Counted from the first letter of the stretch, positions 28,790 to 36,935 are shown. The stretch: DNA of 64,000 nt from Salipaludibacillus daqingensis (GCF_029891575.1 NZ_JARZHF010000010.1:1-64000); one strand, 5' to 3'. Notes: a model not told the origin generated them from the sequence alone. Numbers and translations are program-made.

Positions 28790-28792
28790 CGG

Positions 28793-29341
28793 TTAAACCT
28801 CCTCTATCATCTTATTCTTTAATAACTCTTTTGCACGCTTTAATCTCGTTTTTATCGTATTGATATTTACGGTAGTAATCTTGCTTATTTCTACTAATGT
28901 TAGCTCCTCATAATAATGGAGAAAAACGATTTCTCTGTACTTAATTGGCAATCCCATAACAGCGTTAGACAAGCTGTGTTTCTCACTTTTCGCAATAATC
29001 TCCTCCTCAACGTGCTTTGATTTGGAGGGGATATAGTCTAAAATCTTCTCGTTAAGGGTCACTTTGCGATAATGCCAGCTTTTTAAATAGTCCTTGCAAT
29101 GATTACTGGCAATGCGATATAACCAAGTTTTTATTGATGCTTGTTGATTAAACTGCGCTAATTTTTCATAACACTTAATAAAGATCTCTTGCGTTAAATC
29201 CTCAGCTGTTGCTCGGTTCCTTACATATGTAAAGGCGAGGTGAAGGATGCGATCGCTATATTCGTTCATTAATTGATCTATGATCTGTTCCCTATCCGCA
29301 ATAATTTCGTCCGCCACCGGCCATTGCTCTAATTCATGCAT
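28793..29341 (-). CDS. ECF-type RNA polymerase sigma factor
   Basis: A 182-residue sigma-70 family protein with only regions 2 and 4. Region 2 lies near residues 22-90, with the core-binding stretch LAFTYVRNRATAEDLTQEIFIKCYEKL and the -10-reading KTWLYRIASNHCKDYL. Region 4 lies near 125-175, with YREIVFLHYYEELTLVEISKITTVNINTIKTRLKRAKELL. The start follows GAAGAGGTGATACATTC. No classic anti-sigma gene lies next to it; its operon partners are a PadR-like protein and a HAAS-FtsW protein. It probably drives its own promoter. Confidence 0.93.
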   Translation of the reverse strand: MHELEQWPVADEIIADREQIIDQLMNEYSDRILHLAFTYVRNRATAEDLTQEIFIKCYEKLAQFNQQASIKTWLYRIASNHCKDYLKSWHYRKVTLNEKILDYIPSKSKHVEEEIIAKSEKHSLSNAVMGLPIKYREIVFLHYYEELTLVEISKITTVNINTIKTRLKRAKELLKNKMIEEV

Positions 29342-29366
29342 GAATGTATCACCTCTTCCTACATTT

Positions 29367-29394
29367 TAGACGAATCTAACCCCCATATGGTTTT
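29367..29394 (-). promoter_or_regulatory. Possible autoregulated ECF promoter
   Basis: Read on the minus strand, AAAAC, a 17-bp spacer and CGTCTA lie just upstream of the sigma gene. ECF sigma factors of Bacillus read an AAC-type -35 and a CGT-type -10, so this could be an autoregulatory promoter. The gap from 29395 to 29711 shows no gene. Confidence 0.45.
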
Positions 29395-29711
29395 AAAAAA
29401 AAGAAAAATTATTTTAAATGTGAAGTTCCCAACCTATAAAGTATGTAAGTCTATTTAAAAAAAAGTAAAAGTGGCTTAAATATTAATTTGTGTATAGTTT
29501 AATAAGTACTAGATTTAACAAATGGGACCAGATTGTTGAAGCAGTGGTTCTTTAAAGATTGAAAAATAATTGGGGATTTGTGTTAATATGATTGTACTAA
29601 ATGGAGATATTATGAATGTTTTTCTTTAGATATAGGGGAGTTTCGTGCAACAAGGTATTTTAATAAAAATAATAAAAGATGATAAAATTGATAAAAAAGA
29701 CTGTGTTTAAT

Positions 29712-29919
29712 ATGAAAGTTTCTTTAATTGCTGCGATGGATAAAAGAGGCAATGCAACAAGTCATAGATATGCTCAAAAAGAATGATGACTGTCATTATG
29801 TTGGCCTTTCAACAGAGCCAGACAATTATCCGGCACTTCGATTCTATGAATCACTTGGATTCGTAAACACAGGGGAGTTGTTAGAGGAAAGTGAAGTTAT
29901 TTTACTATTAAAAGTATAG
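29712..29919 (+). pseudogene. Chimeric remnant: DHFR-like start joined to a GNAT C-terminus
   Basis: From the ATG at 29712 the frame reads MKVSLIAAMDKRG, like the first residues of dihydrofolate reductase, then loses all similarity and stops near 29786. In another frame, from 29728 to the stop at 29919, the translation reads like the last 50 residues of a GNAT acetyltransferase (AMQQVIDML ... ALRFYESLGFVNTGELLEE). There is no ribosome binding site and neither domain is complete. It looks like a deletion junction between two decayed genes. Confidence 0.55.
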
Positions 29920-30249
29920 ACGGTAACCTTCGCTAATGGCCGATTTGGAAAAAATGAGTTATTTATCTGATGAAGTGATTGATTCCAGAAGTTTAGGGGG
30001 GGCGCCGATGAAAAATGGGCAGCTTTTGCTGAGGACCTTTTCTGCCCGTGTTTTTGTTTGAGGAGCCTGCCTCCCGAAAATGCATAATAAAAACGCGGCA
30101 GGGGAGATCATGCCGCGTGTTTTGTGTTCCTTCTCTGAGAATCTAGTATGTAAGGTTCTCTGAGCCTTTTGGTCTGCCTTTATTTCAATTAAAAACTTGG
30201 AATCTGTTAGTTACAACATTATAATGGAAATAACATACAAATCGTCTAG
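29920..30249. other. Gene-free gap with hairpin
   Basis: No gene seen. A terminator-like hairpin, ACGCGGCA (30093-30100) with TGCCGCGT (30111-30118) and a following T-rich stretch, lies in the middle. It may end any transcript from the divergent peptide gene or be left over from the lost genes to the left. Confidence 0.5.
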
Positions 30250-30381
30250 CTATTTTTCATAAGGTAGATCAAGTTTAATGTCATTATATGATTCTACTGA
30301 AGAGGCATCAGTGACTGCTACGACGGAAGATGACGTCACAAGTAAAGACACAATTAACCATTTGAGTATTGCTTTTTTCAT
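30250..30381 (-). CDS. PapR-like secreted signalling peptide precursor (43 residues)
   Basis: An unlisted small gene encoding a 43-residue peptide with a positively charged start (MKKAILKWL), a hydrophobic core (LIVSLLV), a possible signal-peptidase region (VVAVTDA), and a C-terminal tail ending LDLPYEK. PapR, the pheromone precursor of the PlcR system in the B. cereus group, has the same layout and ends in a DLPFEF-type tail. A perfect AAGGAG site lies 7 nt before the ATG at 30381. It is transcribed away from a PlcR-like receptor gene that starts 229 bp off. The coding call rests on the ribosome binding site, the signal-peptide pattern and the tail motif; the pairing is inference. Confidence 0.72.
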   Translation of the reverse strand: MKKAILKWLIVSLLVTSSSVVAVTDASSVESYNDIKLDLPYEK

Positions 30382-30397
30382 TTTTATCTCTCCTTTT

Positions 30398-30433
30398 ATA
30401 AATGAAATATAACCATTCTACCATTCCATTTAT
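30398..30433. promoter_or_regulatory. Inverted repeat upstream of the PapR-like gene
   Basis: ATAAATG (30398-30404) and CATTTAT (30427-30433) form a 7-bp inverted pair lying where the promoter of the small peptide should be. Two palindromic GATATATC sites also lie in the same divergent gap, at 30483-30490 and 30538-30545. Any of these could be bound by the neighbouring HTH regulator. They do not match the B. cereus PlcR box exactly. Confidence 0.3.
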
Positions 30434-30609
30434 GTGATTTTTTGGTGGAACAGGTTGTACTTTCAGACTAATACATTTTGATGATATATCCAACTGAAGA
30501 ATAAGCGGGGTTGGAACTGTTATTAACGGATGACAACGATATATCTGAAATTTCCGACAGTTATTACAAATAACATGCGTTTAGTTATAACTTACAAGGA
30601 GGATGAAAG

Positions 30610-31530
30610 ATGATAAGAGAAATTGGCGTTGAAATTAAAGCGATCAGGAAGAAAAAGGGGCTGACTCAGGGTTTCATAGCGGAGGGATTTTGTTCCCAGG
30701 CCACTATCAGTAAGATTGAAAAGGGGACACATGTTCCGAACCTGGAAACACTTAAGCATATATGCGACAGGCTGAACGTACCGGTTGAGCATTTTATTTC
30801 GAGGACAACATATGACAATGTGGCCTACATAGAGGAAGTTATGAATCAAATAGAAGAAGCCGCGGCGGAGCAGGATTACAAGACGGTCTATGATATTACC
30901 AAATATGAGCTGCGAGGCAATACACAAAAAAAGAGCTGGTATGAAATTGCGTTAGTATGGAACTACATTTTTTCCTCTTACCGAATTGGAAAATGGCAAG
31001 CGGAGGAGACCATCCTTGAGTTAAAGAAACTGCTAACAAAAGTTAAATCTGCCTCAGGGAAAATGGAAGACCTTTATTCTCGGATTTTAAACTCAATTGC
31101 GATAATTTACGGTGAATTAAACATCTTTGATTTAAGTATTAAGTATTTTGAGAAGGCGCTGGAAAATATTCAGAACCGCAGAATCGCTCATCCATCACGC
31201 TATGAACATATTTTTCATATTCGCGTCTGGTACAACCTGTCTAAAAGTTACTATGATAATGGAGATTATGAGAAATCACTGAAACATATCCACTATGCCA
31301 TTTCAATCTGTAGAAAACATGAGAGTGTATCGCAGCTTGGGCAGCTCCTGTATTACAAAGGGCAGTGTCTGGAGAAGCAGGGAGCTTCTTACCAAGAGAT
31401 TCAACTCTGCTATCAACAAGCTCTTATTATTTTTAATTTCCTGGAGAAAAAGTCTTACGGCGATACGATCCGCAAATTGAAAACCTATTACGTTCCTAAT
31501 GAAGCAGACTATGACATTGAGAAATACTGA
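30610..31530 (+). CDS. PlcR-like transcriptional regulator (HTH_XRE plus TPR)
   Basis: A 306-residue regulator of the RRNPP (Rap/Rgg/NprR/PlcR/PrgX) group. Residues 1-66 are a Cro/CI-type helix-turn-helix (IKAIRKKKGLTQGFIAEGFCSQATISKIEKG). Residues about 80-295 are helical tetratricopeptide-like repeats that in PlcR bind the PapR peptide. The C-terminal AISICRKHESVSQLGQLLYYKGQCLEK segment closely follows the same part of B. cereus PlcR. The start follows ACAAGGAGGATGAAAG. The neighbouring divergent small gene encodes a PapR-like peptide. It lies beside the lantibiotic cluster, which has no LanR/LanK of its own, so it may control lantibiotic production; that is inference. Confidence 0.88.
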   Translation: MIREIGVEIKAIRKKKGLTQGFIAEGFCSQATISKIEKGTHVPNLETLKHICDRLNVPVEHFISRTTYDNVAYIEEVMNQIEEAAAEQDYKTVYDITKYELRGNTQKKSWYEIALVWNYIFSSYRIGKWQAEETILELKKLLTKVKSASGKMEDLYSRILNSIAIIYGELNIFDLSIKYFEKALENIQNRRIAHPSRYEHIFHIRVWYNLSKSYYDNGDYEKSLKHIHYAISICRKHESVSQLGQLLYYKGQCLEKQGASYQEIQLCYQQALIIFNFLEKKSYGDTIRKLKTYYVPNEADYDIEKY

Positions 31531-31612
31531 TGAGAGACTTTGACTCTCCCTCGTCTGACCCTCATACCTAGAGATTATAGCATACTGCCCGAACCATGTT
31601 CATTTTGCATGA

Positions 31613-31840
31613 TTAATCGTTACTAGTTTCGTAATCAAACAGGTCTTCAATGGAACAGCCGAAAGCGAGTGCCAGTTCAAATCCTAAAGCTAAAGATGGT
31701 GTATATTTATTTTTTTCGATCGAGATGATCGTCTGCCGGCTGACACCGACTTTTTTCCCTAGATCCGCTTGTGTCATTTTAAATTTTGACCGCCACATTT
31801 GAATGTGATTGTCCAGTTTACCCGATGTATTTTTTCCCAT
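31613..31840 (-). CDS. Small XRE-family regulator
   Basis: A 75-residue DNA-binding protein that is almost wholly one Cro/CI helix-turn-helix (MTQADLGKKVGVSRQTIISIEKNKYTPSLALGFELALAFGCSIEDLF). The ATG at 31840 is chosen because GGGGGG lies 7 nt upstream; an ATG five codons earlier has no site. It is the last gene of the lantibiotic immunity operon, 26 bp after the last permease. In Firmicutes such short regulators often pair with a small DUF2178-like membrane protein; one lies at the head of this operon behind a palindromic promoter that this protein could bind. Confidence 0.85.
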   Translation of the reverse strand: MGKNTSGKLDNHIQMWRSKFKMTQADLGKKVGVSRQTIISIEKNKYTPSLALGFELALAFGCSIEDLFDYETSND

Positions 31841-31866
31841 GCAGGTTCCCCCCATTCATGATGAAC

Positions 31867-32610
31867 TTATACCCATTCGCGTTGCTGGAAATGCACGCTT
31901 CCGACTGCCGTAAATAAAGCAAAGCTAGTGATCATGACCACGTAAAACGTCACTGCTGAGTCCAAAAATCCCGCATCTCCTCCTAATGAGTAGGAGAGGG
32001 CTTGGGTCATGCCTAACAATGGATGAGCCCACGGGTACATGGGGCCGAACAGAGGAGAATTGGCGATGACCACTGCTGGAAACGTCAGCATCACATTGAC
32101 TACACTCGGTCCTGCGAACGACTTAAGCATGGTGGCCAGCCACAGCTGCAGAGCAATCAAAGGCAAACAGGCAAGCCAGCCCACTCCGGCACTCACGAAC
32201 ACATTCACAAATGGAAACGGGTCCGAGAAGCCTTTTAATGTCCCAGCGACCCACGTAGCGGTGATAAATGCGGTCTGGGTTAACGTCAGAAGAAACAGGA
32301 TGACGATAAATTTAGCAAAATAGATCTGCAGCCTTGAAACAGGAAGCGTTAACACCTGTTTCCAGCCGCCCCCTGAATGCTCATGGCGGCAAATAAGTGC
32401 CGCAAAGACACCCGTTAGAAGCGGTAGGAAAATAGCACTGTGTGCGAGAATCATCGTCGTGATCGTCCCGAGCCACTGGTGTTCGGGCACGTGCATCGTT
32501 GTAAACAAGCCGATAACCGTCGCCAGCACAGGACTTGCCAGGACGATAAAAACAACTTTGGAATGTTTTAGCTTTAACCATTCAGATTTCAAAACGTTTG
32601 AAAACATCAT
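31867..32610 (-). CDS. Lantibiotic immunity ABC transporter permease (LanG-type), set 2
   Basis: A 247-residue six-helix ABC-2 type permease beginning MMFSNVLKSEWLKLKHSKVVF, the usual start of the LanE/LanG/MutE/MutG families (a short cytosolic helix, then helix 1). The frame is open 45 codons upstream, but the ATG at 32610 overlaps the TGA of the preceding permease by 4 bp and has AAAGGATG upstream, so I use it. With the second permease and the ATPase it forms one LanFEG exporter, which expels lantibiotic from the membrane to protect the producer. Confidence 0.86.
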   Translation of the reverse strand: MMFSNVLKSEWLKLKHSKVVFIVLASPVLATVIGLFTTMHVPEHQWLGTITTMILAHSAIFLPLLTGVFAALICRHEHSGGGWKQVLTLPVSRLQIYFAKFIVILFLLTLTQTAFITATWVAGTLKGFSDPFPFVNVFVSAGVGWLACLPLIALQLWLATMLKSFAGPSVVNVMLTFPAVVIANSPLFGPMYPWAHPLLGMTQALSYSLGGDAGFLDSAVTFYVVMITSFALFTAVGSVHFQQREWV

Positions 32611-33317
32611 GCGGCCACATCCTTTCGTGTTAAATGAATGAGAGTGATCACCATCAGGGCTGCACCTGTTCCGAGCCCGTAGAAGATGTCCGGCGCACCT
32701 GACGTAATACCATCCATAAGAAGTGGCCAGCGCCACGGCAGCCATGTCGGCAAGTCAACAGCATACATAATGAACACGGCGTTCGCAATCCCTGTCGTTA
32801 AAGCAACGCCCTGATTTGTAAACCCCATCGACAGCCAGAACTGTAGAAATACAAACGGCAGTACAGCTATATATGTGTATAGGCTCATCTGTGAGGCGGC
32901 CATGAGAGGCAAATCGCTGCCGAATCCAAGTGCGAGGCCGAGTATCAGTGAAAAGATGACAAAAAGGACTGATGACCCGATGAGTACCGTTAATATAATC
33001 GCCAATTTCGAGAGATAGATTTTCCCGTTGTTAACCGGCAGTGAAAACAGCGTCGTCCACGTATGTGTCTCATGTTCAACACTCGCAAACAGTGAAACGA
33101 TTAGCGTGAGTGTTAACACGAGTACCGTCGGCCAAAAAATATGGACATTTTCAAGCAGGAAGTACCAGTAATCATCATGCAATCCCAGCAGATGATCAAG
33201 CCGTAGCGAATAATTCACTGCCTGCAATCCGATGAGCCCTGCGGGAAAGGCGACCATCATCAGCCATACCATCTTTTTCACTTTCATGAGATCGGACTGG
33301 ATAAGCGCTCTCATCAT
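32607..33317 (-). CDS. Lantibiotic immunity ABC transporter permease (LanE-type), set 2
   Basis: A 236-residue six-helix permease (MMRALIQSDLMKVKKMVWLMM start; GLQAVNYSLRLDHLLGLHDDYWYFLLENVHIFWPTV extracytoplasmic loop after helix 1). It overlaps both neighbours by ATGA. The WSxxFxLPV-like segment WTTLFSLPVNNGKIYLSKL near residue 92 is the cytosolic coupling region common to LanE/G proteins. Second gene of the second immunity set. Confidence 0.86.
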   Translation of the reverse strand: MMRALIQSDLMKVKKMVWLMMVAFPAGLIGLQAVNYSLRLDHLLGLHDDYWYFLLENVHIFWPTVLVLTLTLIVSLFASVEHETHTWTTLFSLPVNNGKIYLSKLAIILTVLIGSSVLFVIFSLILGLALGFGSDLPLMAASQMSLYTYIAVLPFVFLQFWLSMGFTNQGVALTTGIANAVFIMYAVDLPTWLPWRWPLLMDGITSGAPDIFYGLGTGAALMVITLIHLTRKDVAA

Positions 33318-34234
33318 AGTGTTTCCTCACCTTTCGTAAGGTTGAGGAAAATGTCTTCGAGCGAAGCTATCTCCTCAGAAACCCTGTAAATGTTAAGGCC
33401 GGAATACACTAATTCTTTTACGATTTCGGCAATCTTTCCGTCCGGCTGATTCGGCATCGTCAACCAGTTGTCGTGACGGGCTGTCTCGATGCCATGGCTG
33501 GAAAGGACTTTCTGCCCCGTCTCCCAGTCATCCATTTGAACGTGCAGTTTCCGGCTCGCTTTTTCACGGAGGACTTCAATCCGGTCCTGGAAAATCATTT
33601 CCCCTTTTGCGATGATGCCTACTTTTGTGGCAACCTGGTCTATTTCTGTAAGTAAATGGCTTGATAGAAGGACGGTCATCCCGTATTTAGCGGGCAGTTG
33701 CCTGATCAGTTCCCGTATCTCGATCATACCCGCTGGATCAAGCCCGTTTGTCGGTTCGTCCAGTATGAGCAGTTTCGGCCTTCCGAGTAATGAGGCTGCC
33801 AGCCCCAGCCGTTGTTTCATGCCTAATGAATACTCTTTCACTTTCCGGTCAGCCATTTTTGTCAGCCTGACCATCTCGAGTACTTCCGTTATTCGCGACT
33901 TCGGCACCTGCAGGATTTTACGGAGTGTTTCCAAGTTATCTTTACCTGTCAGATGTGGGTAGTAAGAGGGGGATTCAACGAGGGAACCGATCTGCTTAAG
34001 AATGGCGATTCTTTCTTTCGTTAAGTCCTTTCCAAAGACGGTCACATTCCCTTTTGCTGGTTTGATGAGACCTAACAGCATCCGAATCGTCGTCGTTTTC
34101 CCTGCCCCGTTAGGACCGAGGAATCCGTAAATTTCCCCTTCTTCAAGCTGGAGAGAGAGCCCGTTGACGACCTTTGTTCCTTTATACGTTTTCGTTAAAT
34201 CATTTGTCTCGAGAAGATACGTTTGATTACCCAT
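33314..34234 (-). CDS. Lantibiotic immunity ABC transporter ATP-binding protein (LanF-type), set 2
   Basis: A 306-residue ABC ATPase of the LanF/BcrA group: Walker A GPNGAGKTTT near residue 39, signature YSLGMKQRLGLA near 139, Walker B LLILDEPTNGLDP near 159, and a C-terminal accessory region of about 80 residues. It energises the two permeases encoded directly downstream. The ATG at 34234 lies inside the end of the previous permease gene (8 bp overlap), with AGGAGTGCCGGCC as ribosome binding site. One of two paralogous ATPases in this cluster. Confidence 0.92.
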   Translation of the reverse strand: MGNQTYLLETNDLTKTYKGTKVVNGLSLQLEEGEIYGFLGPNGAGKTTTIRMLLGLIKPAKGNVTVFGKDLTKERIAILKQIGSLVESPSYYPHLTGKDNLETLRKILQVPKSRITEVLEMVRLTKMADRKVKEYSLGMKQRLGLAASLLGRPKLLILDEPTNGLDPAGMIEIRELIRQLPAKYGMTVLLSSHLLTEIDQVATKVGIIAKGEMIFQDRIEVLREKASRKLHVQMDDWETGQKVLSSHGIETARHDNWLTMPNQPDGKIAEIVKELVYSGLNIYRVSEEIASLEDIFLNLTKGEETL

Positions 34235-34988
34235 TGGCCGGCACTCCTTGTTTGATTAGTCTGATACTCAAATAACTTAAACCAAGCGACAGAAGCAGAC
34301 AGACACTTATAAATGTGAGGAGCTGGATCCCCCCTGAAGTCGCTGCTGTCATCCCTAAAATCGGTAATGCCCACGGATACAAATATGGCAGTAATGAACC
34401 CGATTCATTTGAGAAGATGAGAAAAACCGGGATTGACATCAGAATATTTAATGAAAGTGCACTAGACGTGTTGAATCGTAGGTACAGATAGAACTGCAGG
34501 GTTCCAGCTGCCGACGCCCCGAACGTGCCTAATAGGAAGGCAGGTATAAATAGGGTAAGGACAGGTAGCTGATCCTGGATACCTGCAATGTACCCTCCCG
34601 CGATAATGAGTGAAAACGTCCACAGTTGAGTCAGGCAGGCGAGTGTGGCAATCCAGGCCCACTTGCTTAAAAACACATGGGTCGCGGTAATGGGGGAGAG
34701 CGAAATTTTTTCCCAGTTTCCTGCCTCTTTTTCAAACCCGTGCAGTGCGCGAGCCACGATTGCGACTGCGACTGGAAGACAGATCGTTCCATAAAATAAG
34801 AACACCATAACGGTATACATATACCAGTGATTTTCCGTGTCGTACCCGTACTGGTTAACCATGATAATCGAATAAATGACATACCCGTAAATGACGGGCA
34901 AAAGTGTTAATAAGATGATAACCAGCCACATTTTCGACCGCCGTAATTTACAACGTTCGATTGCCAGCATACGAATCCAGTCTTTCAT
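34227..34988 (-). CDS. Lantibiotic immunity ABC transporter permease, set 1 (second permease)
   Basis: A 253-residue six-helix ABC-2 permease (MKDWIRMLAIERCKLRRSKMW start; WEKISLSPITATHVFLSKWAW coupling segment near residue 93). RBS TATAAGGAGGGCCT. Belongs with the permease at 34998-35699 and the ATPase at 35696-36622. The two immunity sets are head to tail without a gap. Confidence 0.85.
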   Translation of the reverse strand: MKDWIRMLAIERCKLRRSKMWLVIILLTLLPVIYGYVIYSIIMVNQYGYDTENHWYMYTVMVFLFYGTICLPVAVAIVARALHGFEKEAGNWEKISLSPITATHVFLSKWAWIATLACLTQLWTFSLIIAGGYIAGIQDQLPVLTLFIPAFLLGTFGASAAGTLQFYLYLRFNTSSALSLNILMSIPVFLIFSNESGSLLPYLYPWALPILGMTAATSGGIQLLTFISVCLLLSLGLSYLSIRLIKQGVPANG

Positions 34989-34997
34989 AGGCCCTCC

Positions 34998-35699
34998 TTA
35001 TAGACGAATTTTGACGTACATGGTCGAAACAGTAAAATAAAAAACCGATGTTACGGCCAGAGCGAGAGCCGCTGAAATAAGTTCCTGCGGCGACGGTTGG
35101 AGCATGGTACCAAACGTAGCTAGCGGCCCCCACGGAAGCCAGAGGCCCCACCCGGCAAAAATTTGAATAAAGATAAATAGGGCTATGCCTGTAAGGGTGG
35201 GAATCAGCATATTTTCGCAGGCCGTGACGGTCCAGAGCAGAAAGACCATTAAAGGGAAGGAGAGCAGCACCGGACCGGCCGTTATGAGGAAAAGTCCCGT
35301 CGTATCTGTTACTCCGGCTGCGAGGCTTGTCGTAAACGCCGCAGAGAAAATGGTAATTCCGGCTCCTAACAAGACTGCAAACGTCGTTATTAATTTGGCA
35401 GTCAAGATGGCATTTTTTCTGATCGGAAATAATTGCAGGCGGCTCCACATACCGTTTTCATACTCGTATGCCATCAACATCATCACAGCTGCCGTCGTCA
35501 CAAGAATCGTGAGAGGTGGCATGGCCATCTGAGCTGTTTCTAGAAAGATGCTCCAGCTCCTTTCCGGAGAATATTGCCTGCTTAAAGAAGCCAGCGCCGC
35601 ATAACTAGTGACGGAGATGGTGATCCAGACAGCCACATACAACCAGAGAAGATAGGTGACAGGCACTTTTCTGAACTCGATTTTCAGAAGGGTGATCAT
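34998..35699 (-). CDS. Lantibiotic immunity ABC transporter permease, set 1 (first permease)
   Basis: A 233-residue six-helix permease (MITLLKIEFRKVPVTYLLW start; WSRLQLFPIRKNAILTAKLI coupling segment near residue 84). Its ATG overlaps the TGA of the ATPase gene (ATGA), so the two are translationally coupled. Function as for the other LanE/G-type permeases: removal of lantibiotic from the producer membrane. Specificity for the alpha or beta peptide cannot be told from sequence. Confidence 0.86.
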   Translation of the reverse strand: MITLLKIEFRKVPVTYLLWLYVAVWITISVTSYAALASLSRQYSPERSWSIFLETAQMAMPPLTILVTTAAVMMLMAYEYENGMWSRLQLFPIRKNAILTAKLITTFAVLLGAGITIFSAAFTTSLAAGVTDTTGLFLITAGPVLLSFPLMVFLLWTVTACENMLIPTLTGIALFIFIQIFAGWGLWLPWGPLATFGTMLQPSPQELISAALALAVTSVFYFTVSTMYVKIRL

Positions 35700-36622
35700 G
35701 AGACAGATGCCTCATTGTTCATCAGTGATAAGTAGGCTTCTTCCAATGAGTCGACAGAATCTTTCCCTGTCTCATTAAGGATATGAATGCCCTTATCTTT
35801 AAGCGCCTTTTTCACAGCCTGAAGGCGGGAAGGGGTACCCGTCACAAACAGTGTGTTGTCATCGTCCCACTGAATTACGACGCCTTCTTTTCTAATTAAG
35901 TCAGCTGCAGCAATCTGATCGTCCGTCACAATCCCTATGACACATTCGGTTTTTCCAATCAGTCCAGGAACAGTTCCTTGATAACATAAGCGTCCCTCAC
36001 TGATTACGCCAATTTCATCAGCCAGCTGTCCGATTTCACTGAGCAGATGGCTCGAGATAATAATCGTCGTTCCGTATTTTGTGCACCAATCCTTGAGCAA
36101 GGTTCTAATTTTGTGAATCCAGACAGGATCAAGTCCGTTTGTCGGTTCGTCGTAAATTAACAGTTCCGGTTGATGAAGTAACGTATATGCAATGCCGAGA
36201 CGCTGCGCCATGCCGAGTGAGAACGTTTTAACCTTTTTTCCGGCCGCTTCTTCGAGACCGACCGCTTTCAGCGCTCTGTCGACAGCGGCAGTGTCTGCGA
36301 CGTGATAGAGGCGCCTCGCGATGTCAAGATTTTCTCTTGCAGTCAAATGCTCATAATGCGCAGGCTTTTCAATTAAAGCACCTGTCTTGGCAAGCACATC
36401 GAGGCGACTTTCAGGCATTGGCTTCCCTTGCACGAACACCTTTCCGGCATCTGCCTTTAACAGTCCGGTGATCAGTCTCAGTGTCGTCGTCTTTCCCGCG
36501 CCGTTCGGTCCGAGAAAGCCGTATATCTTTCCTTGAGGTACTTTCAGGTTCAAATCCTTAACGGCTGCAATACCGCTGTATTTTTTCGTCAGCTGAACCG
36601 TTTCCACTGCTAATTCACCCAT
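35696..36622 (-). CDS. Lantibiotic immunity ABC transporter ATP-binding protein (LanF-type), set 1
   Basis: A 308-residue ABC ATPase: Walker A GPNGAGKTTT near residue 38, signature FSLGMAQRLGIAY near 138, Walker B LLIYDEPTNGLDP near 158. A C-terminal extension from about 215 follows, as in the BcrA group. RBS GAGGAGGTAATCAGT. First gene of the first of two consecutive ATPase-permease-permease sets, just after the small membrane protein gene and probably driven from the palindromic promoter at 36981-37019. Confidence 0.92.
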   Translation of the reverse strand: MGELAVETVQLTKKYSGIAAVKDLNLKVPQGKIYGFLGPNGAGKTTTLRLITGLLKADAGKVFVQGKPMPESRLDVLAKTGALIEKPAHYEHLTARENLDIARRLYHVADTAAVDRALKAVGLEEAAGKKVKTFSLGMAQRLGIAYTLLHQPELLIYDEPTNGLDPVWIHKIRTLLKDWCTKYGTTIIISSHLLSEIGQLADEIGVISEGRLCYQGTVPGLIGKTECVIGIVTDDQIAAADLIRKEGVVIQWDDDNTLFVTGTPSRLQAVKKALKDKGIHILNETGKDSVDSLEEAYLSLMNNEASVS

Positions 36623-36638
36623 ACTGATTACCTCCTCA

Positions 36639-36935
36639 CTAATTTCTAAATTGAAGAATTAACAAATAGACAGTTCCAATTAAAAAGGTCATAGCAAACA
36701 TCACCAGCGTCAGATTCTGATACCCTGCGCTCGTTAATGTCTCATCAACGCTGAACATAACTGCTGCCACAATCATTCCGCCCAGTAGAAAGAACATCAC
36801 GGAGAATGTTCGGGAAGATATCGTTTTAGCTCGTTCGTCTGAACCCATTCTCTTATTAATGATCAGCATGACCACAAGGCATAGTAGCATGACAACGCCG
36901 CCAATATAATTTCCCCAGTGCACCAGAGTTTCCAT
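36639..36935 (-). CDS. Small membrane protein, DUF2178-like
   Basis: A 98-residue protein with three predicted helices (about 9-27, 44-62 and 75-94). A conserved-looking NKRMGSDERAKTISSR stretch follows helix 1, with the DER motif seen in DUF2178-type proteins that accompany short XRE regulators. A TTG start one codon earlier is also possible; the ribosome binding site AAGGAG is 11 nt from the TTG and 14 nt from the ATG. It heads the immunity operon, 16 bp before the first LanF gene. Possible roles: accessory immunity protein or membrane partner of the small XRE regulator. Function unknown. Confidence 0.7.
   Translation of the reverse strand: METLVHWGNYIGGVVMLLCLVVMLIINKRMGSDERAKTISSRTFSVMFFLLGGMIVAAVMFSVDETLTSAGYQNLTLVMFAMTFLIGTVYLLILQFRN

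Noticed and set aside
31613-31840. Small XRE protein as the main LanR-type activator of lanA1
   Set aside because: It is a bare repressor-type HTH at the end of the immunity operon, and the palindrome it could bind is at the immunity promoter, not at lanA1.
34948-35448. 166-codon frame in the lantibiotic immunity permease region
   Set aside because: Same-strand, different-frame shadow of the permease at 34998-35699.
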